Below, in pieces: positions 1-5,371 of a stretch of DNA of 15,082 nucleotides. This stretch comes from JAMZMI01 sp047632435. Lineage in GTDB: Bacteria > Bacteroidota > Bacteroidia > Cytophagales > Cyclobacteriaceae. The stretch lies in the NCBI GenBank assembly GCA_047632435.1, contig JBLICU010000084.1:1-15082 (forward strand). Direction: 5' to 3'. The notes beneath the pieces are model-generated. The model was not told where the DNA came from. It saw only the letters and a program-made list of their open reading frames with translations, and made no database searches. A program made the translations under genes and the position numbers. Position 1 is the stretch's first letter; the number at the start of each line of letters is the position of its first letter.

Positions 1-87
1 TGTTTTGTATTCCGTTTTTTCTTGAGCGAATACATTTGTCATTAAAAATGTAAGTGTAATTACAATAGTTATTCTTAATTTCATCAT
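1..87 (-). CDS. Secreted protein, N-terminal fragment (runs off the window)
   Basis: Reading the minus strand from an ATG at 87 gives 29 codons that stay open to the window edge. The translation begins MMKLRITIVITLTFLMTNVF and continues AQEKTEYKT. This is a typical Sec signal peptide: a short basic start, a hydrophobic core of about 15 residues, and a likely cleavage site after VFA just before Gln, which is common in Bacteroidota. The rest of the protein lies outside the window, so no function can be given. The start lies 58 bases beyond the palindromic element at 146-196 and continues the one-gene, one-palindrome pattern of this zone. A second ATG directly follows the first (84), so either could be the start. 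Confidence 0.7.
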   Translation of the reverse strand, partial: MMKLRITIVITLTFLMTNVFAQEKTEYKT

Positions 88-145
88 ATCTATTTTGATT
101 CCTATTAAAGTTCTTATGCTCGTTTTTAACTTGTTTAGCATGAAA

Positions 146-196
146 CACAACGTTTAATGTAAAAAGCCGTTTTTTTGCTTTTTACATAGTGTTGTG
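146..196 (-). repeat. Palindromic element A (attC-like), after the RidA gene
   Basis: The arms are CACAACGTTTAATGTAAAAAGC at one end (146-167) and its near-complement at 177-196, around a 9-base loop (168-176). The innermost 11 base pairs are perfect. On the coding strand the element starts 6 bases after the RidA stop and ends ...TTAAACGTTGTG. It shares AACGNYYA (149-156, plus strand) with the elements at 681, 2321 and 3575. It could be a short attC-like site or a transcription-ending hairpin. It has a run of A on the coding strand only in the loop, and no T-run after the stem. Confidence 0.6.
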
Positions 197-202
197 AGTA
201 GT

Positions 203-664
203 TTATACGGATTTTATGGTGAATGAAGCTGTCAATCCAACGCTAAAATTCCTTGGAAGTTTTTCAACCCCAAAAATCGCTCTTGAATGTATACCTTTTT
301 TCTCCAATACTTTTACAAACAAATCAGAAGCTCCATTAACAATAACTGGTGAATCGTCCCAGTCCGTTCCTGATTGAAAATATGCATCAATATGATTCAG
401 TCCAACGATTCTATCAAATCCAATTTTCTTTTCCACTTGAGCTAAAACGTTCAAAGCGCATAATTCCATTGCTTTAAATCCATCTTCGGTCGAAATCTCA
501 TTTCCTATTCGTCCCTGATATCTAAATTCTTCATTCAGAATTGGAAATTGAATAGCGATATAAGCTATATTCTCTCTGATGTTTACCGACACATAACTAC
601 CTCCTGGTGTTGAAGTATCTGGTAATTTCAGTCCGAGTTTTTTTAAGTTTTCTCTAGGGTTCAT
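203..664 (-). CDS. RidA/YjgF-family protein
   Basis: This 153-residue protein matches the longer RidA-like subgroup (YjgF/YER057c/UK114 superfamily, usually about 150 residues). Recognisable landmarks are GLKLP near the start (11-15), the STEDGFKAMELCALNVLAQV helix (58-77), VNGASDLFVKVL (109-120) and SRAIFGVEKLP (127-137). The Arg of SRAIFGVEKLP (128) corresponds to the substrate-carboxylate-binding Arg of RidA imine deaminases. The C-terminal strand reads LTASFTIKSV and lacks the Glu found there in enamine/imine deaminases such as E. coli RidA (IEIEAIA), so deaminase activity is uncertain. The protein has no signal peptide and should be a cytosolic homotrimer by family. The gene sits between two palindromic elements with only 16 bases between the upstream element and its ATG, as in a gene cassette. 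No metabolic neighbour indicates a substrate. Confidence 0.85.
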   Translation of the reverse strand: MNPRENLKKLGLKLPDTSTPGGSYVSVNIRENIAYIAIQFPILNEEFRYQGRIGNEISTEDGFKAMELCALNVLAQVEKKIGFDRIVGLNHIDAYFQSGTDWDDSPVIVNGASDLFVKVLEKKGIHSRAIFGVEKLPRNFSVGLTASFTIKSV

Positions 665-680
665 TTATTTTTAATTACTT

Positions 681-797
681 ACAACGTCTAACTAAAATGA
701 GTATGCGTCCCAATTCCTAGAAACACTGAAATTTCTTATTAGCATTGTCCTTTCAAATGGCTCATATTCGCATATTCATTTTTAGTGCTTGTTAGCG
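681..797 (-). repeat. Palindromic element B (attC-like), after the membrane-protein gene
   Basis: Imperfect inverted repeat of about 25 bases: 681-707 (ACAACGTCTAACTAAAATGAG...) pairs with 769-797 (CGCATATTCATTTTTAGTGC...), leaving a 61-base central segment. On the coding strand it begins CGCTAACAAGC and ends GTTAGACGTTG. This closely resembles the outer core sites of integron attC sites (5' TAACAA..., 3' ...GTTRRRY). GTTAGAC fits GTTRRRY exactly. The mismatches are asymmetric between the arms, as is normal for attC. Its length of 117 bases is within the attC range. It lies 71 bases after the stop at 869, and the next gene starts 16 bases beyond it. Confidence 0.6.
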
Positions 798-868
798 AAA
801 TTTCATTGGATTTAAGAAGGGAAATAATTACTTCATTTTTTACAAATCACTAAAAGTTTGTTTGAACT

Positions 869-2302
869 TTAATTTTCTTCTAAAGATTCAACATACTCAT
901 AGAGCAGCCCTCCTGCATTGTCTATATAAGTGTCTTTAGAGGGTGGATAAAATTGAATGACTTGGATCGGTTCGTTATCTTTTTTGATAACAACGTAGGA
1001 GAAAACAAAACCATCATTGTCCAGATAGTTCATTTGATCCTCCAGACTTAAGTAAGCACTATTACGGTGATGTTCTTCTGCTTTTACTTTTGACACGGGT
1101 CCTTCGATTCTTCGTTTGTATTTTTCGTGATTCAGGAATCGTATTTTGGAGTCACAAATACACGAACTCGCTCCAGGTGCGTTTTGCTCTAAATACATTT
1201 CTGACACCATGTCATCATTGCTTCTAACATACCGTGTTTCTATAATTTCAAGATCAGAGACCACTTGATTTACCTTAATTGCGAAGTTTTCTATCCCTGC
1301 ATAATTCGCATTTCTTTGCCAATCCCTCATATCTAATACCATAGCATTTTTTAATGCGGTTTTTATCTCGGGAAGGTCGCAGTAGCTAGTTTGAGTACTA
1401 AAAGGGGATATGTGTATAACTAGACCCACCATAGCCGTGAAAATCCAAGCCGACAATATTCCTAAAGGATATTTCTTTTTGAATTTGAGTTTTTTATAAG
1501 GTATAAGGGCAAACAATAATCCATATAAGGCAGCCGAGATAATACTAGAGAAAAATAAAATAAAAGGTGAAGGAGCTATAAGGGTATAAATAATCCAAAA
1601 AAATGCGGCAATTGTACTTAGAATTTTATACTCTTTTTTTAAACTTATACCTTCAAGATTATCCTCCCTGATTTCCTGAAACACTGTTGTTTTTAGCTCT
1701 TCGTTTTGGTTAGACAAAATCAGTCTATTTGAGATTTTTTCACCAAATTTTTGTAATAATATCTCATAGAACGTGATAATAAGAGCTTCTCTATCATTTT
1801 CTTCTTTTTCAATTAAATCATTTAGAAGGGCCGCAATAATATTTTCATCCAGGTTTAAGTAAGTAATATAAATATCTTTAATTCTTTTGTTGTTTTGCCA
1901 AGCATAGAGAAAATAGTCTTTTCTGTCCACAAGGAGATCGATTCCAAATGGTATGTCAATAGCCTCACTAGGCGGTTCTTGGCCTTCAATTTTTGAAGCA
2001 GTAAATACCAAATCTTTAGTTAAAGAGATACGTAGTTTTTTCCTAGGTAGTATTAATTCTGATTTAGTTATAATCAATACAGGAATTTTTTGAATTACTT
2101 TGATTTGATAAAATAGAAACACAAGCAACCCGATAATACCAGCAAAAAGTATAAACGTCATGAATCCAAAAAAATCAGTACCTGCCCCTATATCATCATC
2201 AGGGACTACAACGAAGAACCAAAGGAGAAATACTGCTATTGCAGGAAACACGGTTTTCTTTAATAGTTTCTTTTTGCTTGTATAAAAGGATAAGTTTCTC
2301 AT
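869..2302 (-). CDS. Multi-pass membrane protein of unknown function
   Basis: I do not recognise this 477-residue protein as a characterised family. Hydrophobic segments at about 18-34, 46-66, 228-243, 246-268 and 279-298 suggest five membrane spans. Between spans 2 and 3 lies a soluble segment (about 70-225). Its first part (PVLIITKSELILPRKKL, then a strand-rich stretch with FGIDLLVDRKDYFLYAW) resembles the small PH-like domains of bacterial membrane proteins. This is a weak, pattern-based inference. After the last span comes a soluble C-terminal region of about 175 residues with three nearby cysteines (SSCICDS and YCDLP). It contains no catalytic motif I can name. The ATG at 2302 lies 18 bases beyond palindromic element C, and element B follows the stop. 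The gene therefore forms one unit of the cassette-like row. Confidence 0.75.
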   Translation of the reverse strand: MRNLSFYTSKKKLLKKTVFPAIAVFLLWFFVVVPDDDIGAGTDFFGFMTFILFAGIIGLLVFLFYQIKVIQKIPVLIITKSELILPRKKLRISLTKDLVFTASKIEGQEPPSEAIDIPFGIDLLVDRKDYFLYAWQNNKRIKDIYITYLNLDENIIAALLNDLIEKEENDREALIITFYEILLQKFGEKISNRLILSNQNEELKTTVFQEIREDNLEGISLKKEYKILSTIAAFFWIIYTLIAPSPFILFFSSIISAALYGLLFALIPYKKLKFKKKYPLGILSAWIFTAMVGLVIHISPFSTQTSYCDLPEIKTALKNAMVLDMRDWQRNANYAGIENFAIKVNQVVSDLEIIETRYVRSNDDMVSEMYLEQNAPGASSCICDSKIRFLNHEKYKRRIEGPVSKVKAEEHHRNSAYLSLEDQMNYLDNDGFVFSYVVIKKDNEPIQVIQFYPPSKDTYIDNAGGLLYEYVESLEEN

Positions 2303-2320
2303 TTTTATTATTCAGTTTTC

Positions 2321-2441
2321 GCTAACGACCAGATATGACGCTGTGCCTCTGGACTTGTTTGATAGCTTCTAAAGTAGCGGATTTGCAGATCAGTTTCAAG
2401 TAACTACTTAGAGGCATGCGTTCATATCATTTGTTACCAGC
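2321..2441 (-). repeat. Palindromic element C (attC-like), after the TPR gene
   Basis: About 30 bases at each end pair imperfectly: 2321-2350 (GCTAACGACCAGATATGACG...) with 2410-2441 (AGAGGCATGCGTTCATATCA...). On the coding strand the element starts GGTAACAAATG and ends TGGTCGTTAGCG. The 5' TAACAA and 3' CGTTAG match the ends of element B and of classical attC sites. A second internal pairing (TCTAAAGTAG at 2368-2377 with CTACTTAGA at 2404-2412) makes the fold complex. The length of 121 bases is close to that of long attC sites such as the Vibrio cholerae repeats. The next start codon follows within 20 bases. Confidence 0.6.
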
Positions 2442-2475
2442 TTTGTTTTAATTACAATTTAGTGTCCCAAGAATT

Positions 2476-3450
2476 TTATTCTTTTATTAAATCTTCGAAC
2501 CAACGCAAATGTTCTTTTGAAATCTCAGAGAGGTTTTTTGCTTTCAAGTAAAAATCCAAAGCCTTTTCTCTCTGGTTTAGTCTTGCGTACACTCGGGCAA
2601 GTTGATAACAATTATATCTATAGGATTCATCTTCTTTACCCTTAGATTTCAGTTGTATAGCTACGGCTTCTTGATAAAGAGGTTCAGCTAACTCATACCT
2701 ACCAGTTTCCATATAGATATATGCCAGATTACCATTGGCGTTTTTATAATAGTCGCTCTCTTTCCCCAAAGTCTGTCCATGTATTTGCTTTGATATCATA
2801 TACATGGGCTCAGCTTGTTCCAGTTTCCCTTGTTTCATAAGCACATAGCCTAATTTATTGCACGAGTTGGCATAAATGACATTGTTAGTACCCAACTGCT
2901 TCTCACGAATCTCTTTGGCTAGTCTATAATAAACTTCAGCGGAATCGTATTGTTGCTGCTCCCGATACAGGTAAGCCAAGTTGTTGGCAGTATAGGCCAA
3001 ATCCAAGTGATCGGGTATTTCCTGTTGATATATATCAATGAGCTGTCTAAACTTAAGAATCGTAGAAGTCGTATCCATTTGTCCATTTTGCATGTACTCC
3101 ACTAAAACAATATTTGCTTCATCGCTGTATTCTGCAAGCATACCTTCGTATTGTAAAGGGTCTTCATTGATTACGGAATCAATCGACATTTGTAATTGGC
3201 CATTTAGGAAATAGTCAGCCACTTGCCCGATAGGCTTTCCATCTTTATATGTGATCAATCTATAGAATGCAGCTTTGGTCCCATTTTCGAGTGTATTCCA
3301 TTCGCTATCATAGTAATACACCCAACCTCCATTCTTGTTACTATTAACATCAATTTGGTTTGGCCTTATAGGCAATGTCTGCGAAAAGCCTGCGTTTTTC
3401 AGAAACAAAAAGATAATTGATAATGAGATTACATTTAGTTTAATAGGCAT
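2476..3450 (-). CDS. Secreted TPR-repeat protein with an N-terminal MORN-like region
   Basis: The protein has 324 residues from the ATG at 3450. A TTG at 3468 would add six residues, but the ATG gives a compact signal peptide (MPIKLNVISLSIIFLFLKNA, then GFS before Gln24), so I prefer it. Residues about 60-125 contain DGKPIGQVADYFLNGQLQ and EYMQNGQMD, like the MORN-variant/YwqK-type repeats of secreted Bacteroidota proteins. Four 42-residue TPR units of kinesin-light-chain type follow at about 150-185, 193-227, 235-269 and 277-310 (for example NLAYLYREQQQYDSAEVYY and NLAYIYMETGRYELAEPLYQ). The product is probably a periplasmic scaffold for protein contacts, with no catalytic site. Related TPR arrays are often joined to a C-terminal CHAT protease domain. 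This one stops after the repeats, so it may be a naturally short form or a shortened relative. Palindromic element C follows the stop. Confidence 0.8.
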   Translation of the reverse strand: MPIKLNVISLSIIFLFLKNAGFSQTLPIRPNQIDVNSNKNGGWVYYYDSEWNTLENGTKAAFYRLITYKDGKPIGQVADYFLNGQLQMSIDSVINEDPLQYEGMLAEYSDEANIVLVEYMQNGQMDTTSTILKFRQLIDIYQQEIPDHLDLAYTANNLAYLYREQQQYDSAEVYYRLAKEIREKQLGTNNVIYANSCNKLGYVLMKQGKLEQAEPMYMISKQIHGQTLGKESDYYKNANGNLAYIYMETGRYELAEPLYQEAVAIQLKSKGKEDESYRYNCYQLARVYARLNQREKALDFYLKAKNLSEISKEHLRWFEDLIKE

Positions 3451-3470
3451 ATTGATTGCTAGTAACAATT

Positions 3471-3499
3471 AAGTAAACACCCTTTTGTGGTGTTTACTT
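3471..3499. promoter_or_regulatory. Perfect 11-bp hairpin upstream of the TPR gene
   Basis: AAGTAAACACC (3471-3481) and GGTGTTTACTT (3489-3499) are perfect inverted repeats around a 7-base loop. It lies 20 bases before the preferred ATG of the TPR gene and directly next to the alternative TTG start. It could be an operator-like palindrome or a hairpin in the leader. Neither strand shows a T-run after it, so it is not a standard intrinsic terminator. Confidence 0.5.
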
Positions 3500-3563
3500 G
3501 GGTTGTATCATTACTTATTTATTTTTTGTAAAAAACTGAATATCAGCAAGATACCCAATTGCC

Positions 3564-3606
3564 TATCCGGCCGAGCCAACGCTTATTAAGCGTTGGCACA
3601 CGGATA
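3564..3606 (-). repeat. Palindromic element D (short, attC-like), after a gene remnant
   Basis: GCCAACGCTT (3575-3584) and AAGCGTTGGC (3588-3597) pair perfectly over a 3-base loop. Outside an internal loop, TATCCG (3564-3569) pairs with CGGATA (3601-3606). On the coding strand it ends TAAGCGTTGGC, sharing TRRNCGTT with elements A-C. It follows the stop of the gene remnant at 3616 by 9 bases. It is much shorter than B and C and may be a deleted version or a different kind of hairpin. Confidence 0.55.
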
Positions 3607-3615
3607 TAAAGTGCA

Positions 3616-3871
3616 CTACTTGTTGTCATACTCATTCCAATTCATTCCTCCAAAATAAGGAAATCTGTATTCATGACCAACTGTTTCAATCATTATCCAT
3701 ATTTCTAAGATCAATTCTAATCAATTCATCTGTTGTTGGAATTATTTCTAAAGCCATGAAATCTTGCCCCACTCCTACTTGATATCCTAAAAAGGAATAA
3801 GCGAATGAATTCAATTCACATAATGGTGCTGAGGGAAGCTGCCCTGATGTGTCGTGGTGGTTTGTTGGAGA
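3616..3871 (-). pseudogene. Frameshifted remnant of a small unknown gene
   Basis: Two overlapping minus-strand frames read like one broken protein. The upstream frame is open from 3871 and includes NSFAYSFLGYQVGVGQDFMA and LEIIPTTDELIRIDLRNMDN before a TGA at 3686-3688. One base out of phase, the second frame continues MIETVGHEYRFPYFGGMNWN and EYDNK up to a TAG at 3616-3618. The composition of both pieces is protein-like, and the second follows the first where the first stops, so a one-base frameshift is the simple explanation. Upstream of 3871 the reading runs into a stop and REP-like sequence, so the N-terminal part is missing. I do not recognise the family. The first residues of the upstream frame (before about NSFAY) may belong to the repeat rather than to the gene. 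Confidence 0.5.
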
Positions 3872-4027
3872 TCACTTCATCAAAGGTGTGAGGCGGGTCA
3901 TTCACGCAGAGTGCCTTGCCCATAATGCACTTGTAAAAAGAACCTAGACGAGTACTGGTATAATCGTATTGAGGGACTGTTTGGATATTTCGCCGTGACT
4001 TGTTGGAGATAATACCAACAATGGCGA
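3862..4027. repeat. REP-like palindrome and a degenerate second copy
   Basis: An intact palindrome at 3990-4027 has TTGTTGG (4000-4006) pairing with CCAACAA (4015-4021) over an 8-base loop. An outer TCGCC/GGCGA stem (3990-3994 with 4023-4027) is separated by a bulge. A related copy begins at 3862 (TTGTTGGAGAT...GTGAGGCG, to about 3894), but its second arm has decayed. The stretch between them (about 3895-3989) contains no gene I can support. By pattern, these resemble the short TTGTTGG-type palindromes scattered in Bacteroidota genomes, often near REP-associated tyrosine transposases. That link is from memory and cannot be verified here. Confidence 0.5.
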
Positions 4028-4037
4028 GGCGTGAAGG

Positions 4038-5171
4038 TTAAAATGAAAATACATTTTTTCTTTTGATAACAGGCTTTGCCTCTTCAAAATCAATTTCAAT
4101 CCAAATATACCGCCCGTCTATGGCATTTTCCGGCTGCCAGCGATCTGCCATCAGAATGAAACGATTTCCTCTGCCTTCCACATCTATGGTGTAGGTACTT
4201 TGAGATTGGAAGGTGGTGGTGACTTCTTCCTCAGATCCTCTGCAGGGGTTTCCTAATTCCGTCCAGGGTCCCATGATATTCTCAGCTTCAGCTGATCGAG
4301 CTGGATTGGGTTTCCATCCGGTCAATCCTGAAGTGATCATATAATATTTTCCGTCTTTTATAAAGACGGCCGGCGCTTCGTTGCGACCAGCTGGTAAAGC
4401 ACGCACATATTTGCCGGTAAATCCTTGATAGTCATCTGTCAACTCACGAATATGAAGGGTCTGATTTTCCTCAGAAGAGGCTATGTGATATGCCTTTCCA
4501 TCTACATCCACAAACAAGGTCATGTCACGACACATTTGTCCTCCTTTGAAATCCCGTCTAAGGAAACCGCCATTCTCTACCCATTTCTTCCATTTTGGTG
4601 ACCCGCTTTCCAAATCTCCAAGTTGGATTTCGGATTCCCTAAGTTCCATTGGAAAATTTATAGGCCAAATACCCGCATGAGGCCTCAGGCTATGGATGTA
4701 CTCATATGGTCCTGTCACTTGATCACTGACCGCAAGACCTGTTAACGCTGCAGTATAGCCTTGATCCTTTAGCTCATGATGAAACCACATGACATATTTC
4801 TTGGTGGATTCATTGTAAATCACTTTTGGGCGCTCCAAAATGCATCCTTCAACCAATGGACTTATAGGATCTTTGGAAACCTTTAGAGCTATGCCTTGAT
4901 CTTGCCAATCTTTAAGATTTTTTGAGCTGTAGCAGTGAACTCCAACATTTGCGCGATTGCCTGCTTGTCCTTCTGTTTTATGCTCACCAAACCAATAATA
5001 CGTCTCATTTTGATAGAGTATCCCTCCTCCATGTGCATTGATATGGACGCCATTATCGTCTAACCAAATGCCGCCATCTGTACCCATCTGTGCTTGAGCT
5101 TGGCTGCCGCAAATGCTTAAAAAGGCAACTAATATCATTTCCGTTATTGAGTAAAAAATATTTGTTCTCAT
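4038..5171 (-). CDS. GH43 exo-galactanase-like glycosidase (subfamily 24/34 type)
   Basis: This 377-residue protein has an N-terminal signal peptide (hydrophobic core about 11-20, cleavage near AQA-Q27) followed by a five-bladed beta-propeller of GH43. Family landmarks are INAHGGGILYQNETYYWFGE (44-63), ILERPKVIYN (111-120), RDMTLFVD (215-222), SSEENQTLHI (232-241) and TTTFQSQSTY (318-327). Most GH43 enzymes have a catalytic Asp base near the start, but here that blade reads NAHGGG. GH43_24 exo-beta-1,3-galactanases share this trait. They use a Glu acid and a Gln, matching Glu234 or Glu235 and Gln324 here, with Glu113 as the third acidic site. It probably releases galactose or a galactose-like sugar from chain ends in the periplasm. 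The gene is last in the enzyme cluster, separated from the esterase by the MITE-like element. The subfamily (24 or 34) and exact linkage are not certain. Confidence 0.8.
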   Translation of the reverse strand: MRTNIFYSITEMILVAFLSICGSQAQAQMGTDGGIWLDDNGVHINAHGGGILYQNETYYWFGEHKTEGQAGNRANVGVHCYSSKNLKDWQDQGIALKVSKDPISPLVEGCILERPKVIYNESTKKYVMWFHHELKDQGYTAALTGLAVSDQVTGPYEYIHSLRPHAGIWPINFPMELRESEIQLGDLESGSPKWKKWVENGGFLRRDFKGGQMCRDMTLFVDVDGKAYHIASSEENQTLHIRELTDDYQGFTGKYVRALPAGRNEAPAVFIKDGKYYMITSGLTGWKPNPARSAEAENIMGPWTELGNPCRGSEEEVTTTFQSQSTYTIDVEGRGNRFILMADRWQPENAIDGRYIWIEIDFEEAKPVIKRKNVFSF

Positions 5172-5211
5172 TTATTATGGTCTAAAAGTTTTATTCCGAA
5201 TAATTGCTTTA

Positions 5212-5371
5212 AGGGACTTCTAATAACTCATTTTGTAATACCAAGGCATATTTTTTTTAGATACAAATCGCCAAAAACGGAGTTTAGCAGCGCTAAATGA
5301 GTATTTTGGTAACAAAGTAGCTGGGAAAAAGACCCAGTTGGGAAACAATAATGAGTTGTTAGAGGTACCCT
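5212..5371. mobile_element. MITE-like element with terminal inverted repeats
   Basis: GGGACTTCTAATAACTCATT (5213-5232) is matched by the complement of 5350-5370 (read inward GGGTACCTCTAACAACTCATT): about 20 bases with two mismatches and a one-base gap. If the outer A/T pair is included (5212 and 5371), the element is flanked by TTA on both sides (5209-5211 and 5372-5374), a possible 3-base target duplication of the TNA type known for some IS5-family elements. Inside are small hairpins (5283-5297 and 5321-5337, CTGGG/CCCAG). No transposase fits in 160 bases, so it would move only with help from elsewhere. The right TTA is also the stop codon of the esterase gene. Confidence 0.6.

Noticed and set aside
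146..196. Element A as a plain intrinsic terminator
   Set aside because: The stem is strong, but no T-run follows it on the coding strand. It also shares its end motif with the other gene-end elements, so a repeat-family reading fits better, though termination activity is not excluded.
3931..4010. Plus-strand reading KNLDEYWYNRIEGLFGYFAV... as a small gene
   Set aside because: It ends inside the REP-like palindrome and looks like a chance reading through repeat sequence.
4038..5171. GH43 protein as a lipoprotein
   Set aside because: LSIC near residue 21 has Ile before Cys, a poor lipobox, and a good AQA-Q signal peptidase I site follows.
5235..5360. Minus-strand reading through the MITE-like element (…LLPKYSFSAAKLRF…) as a small protein
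   Set aside because: It runs between the inverted ends without a sound start. It is best explained as a translated noncoding repeat.
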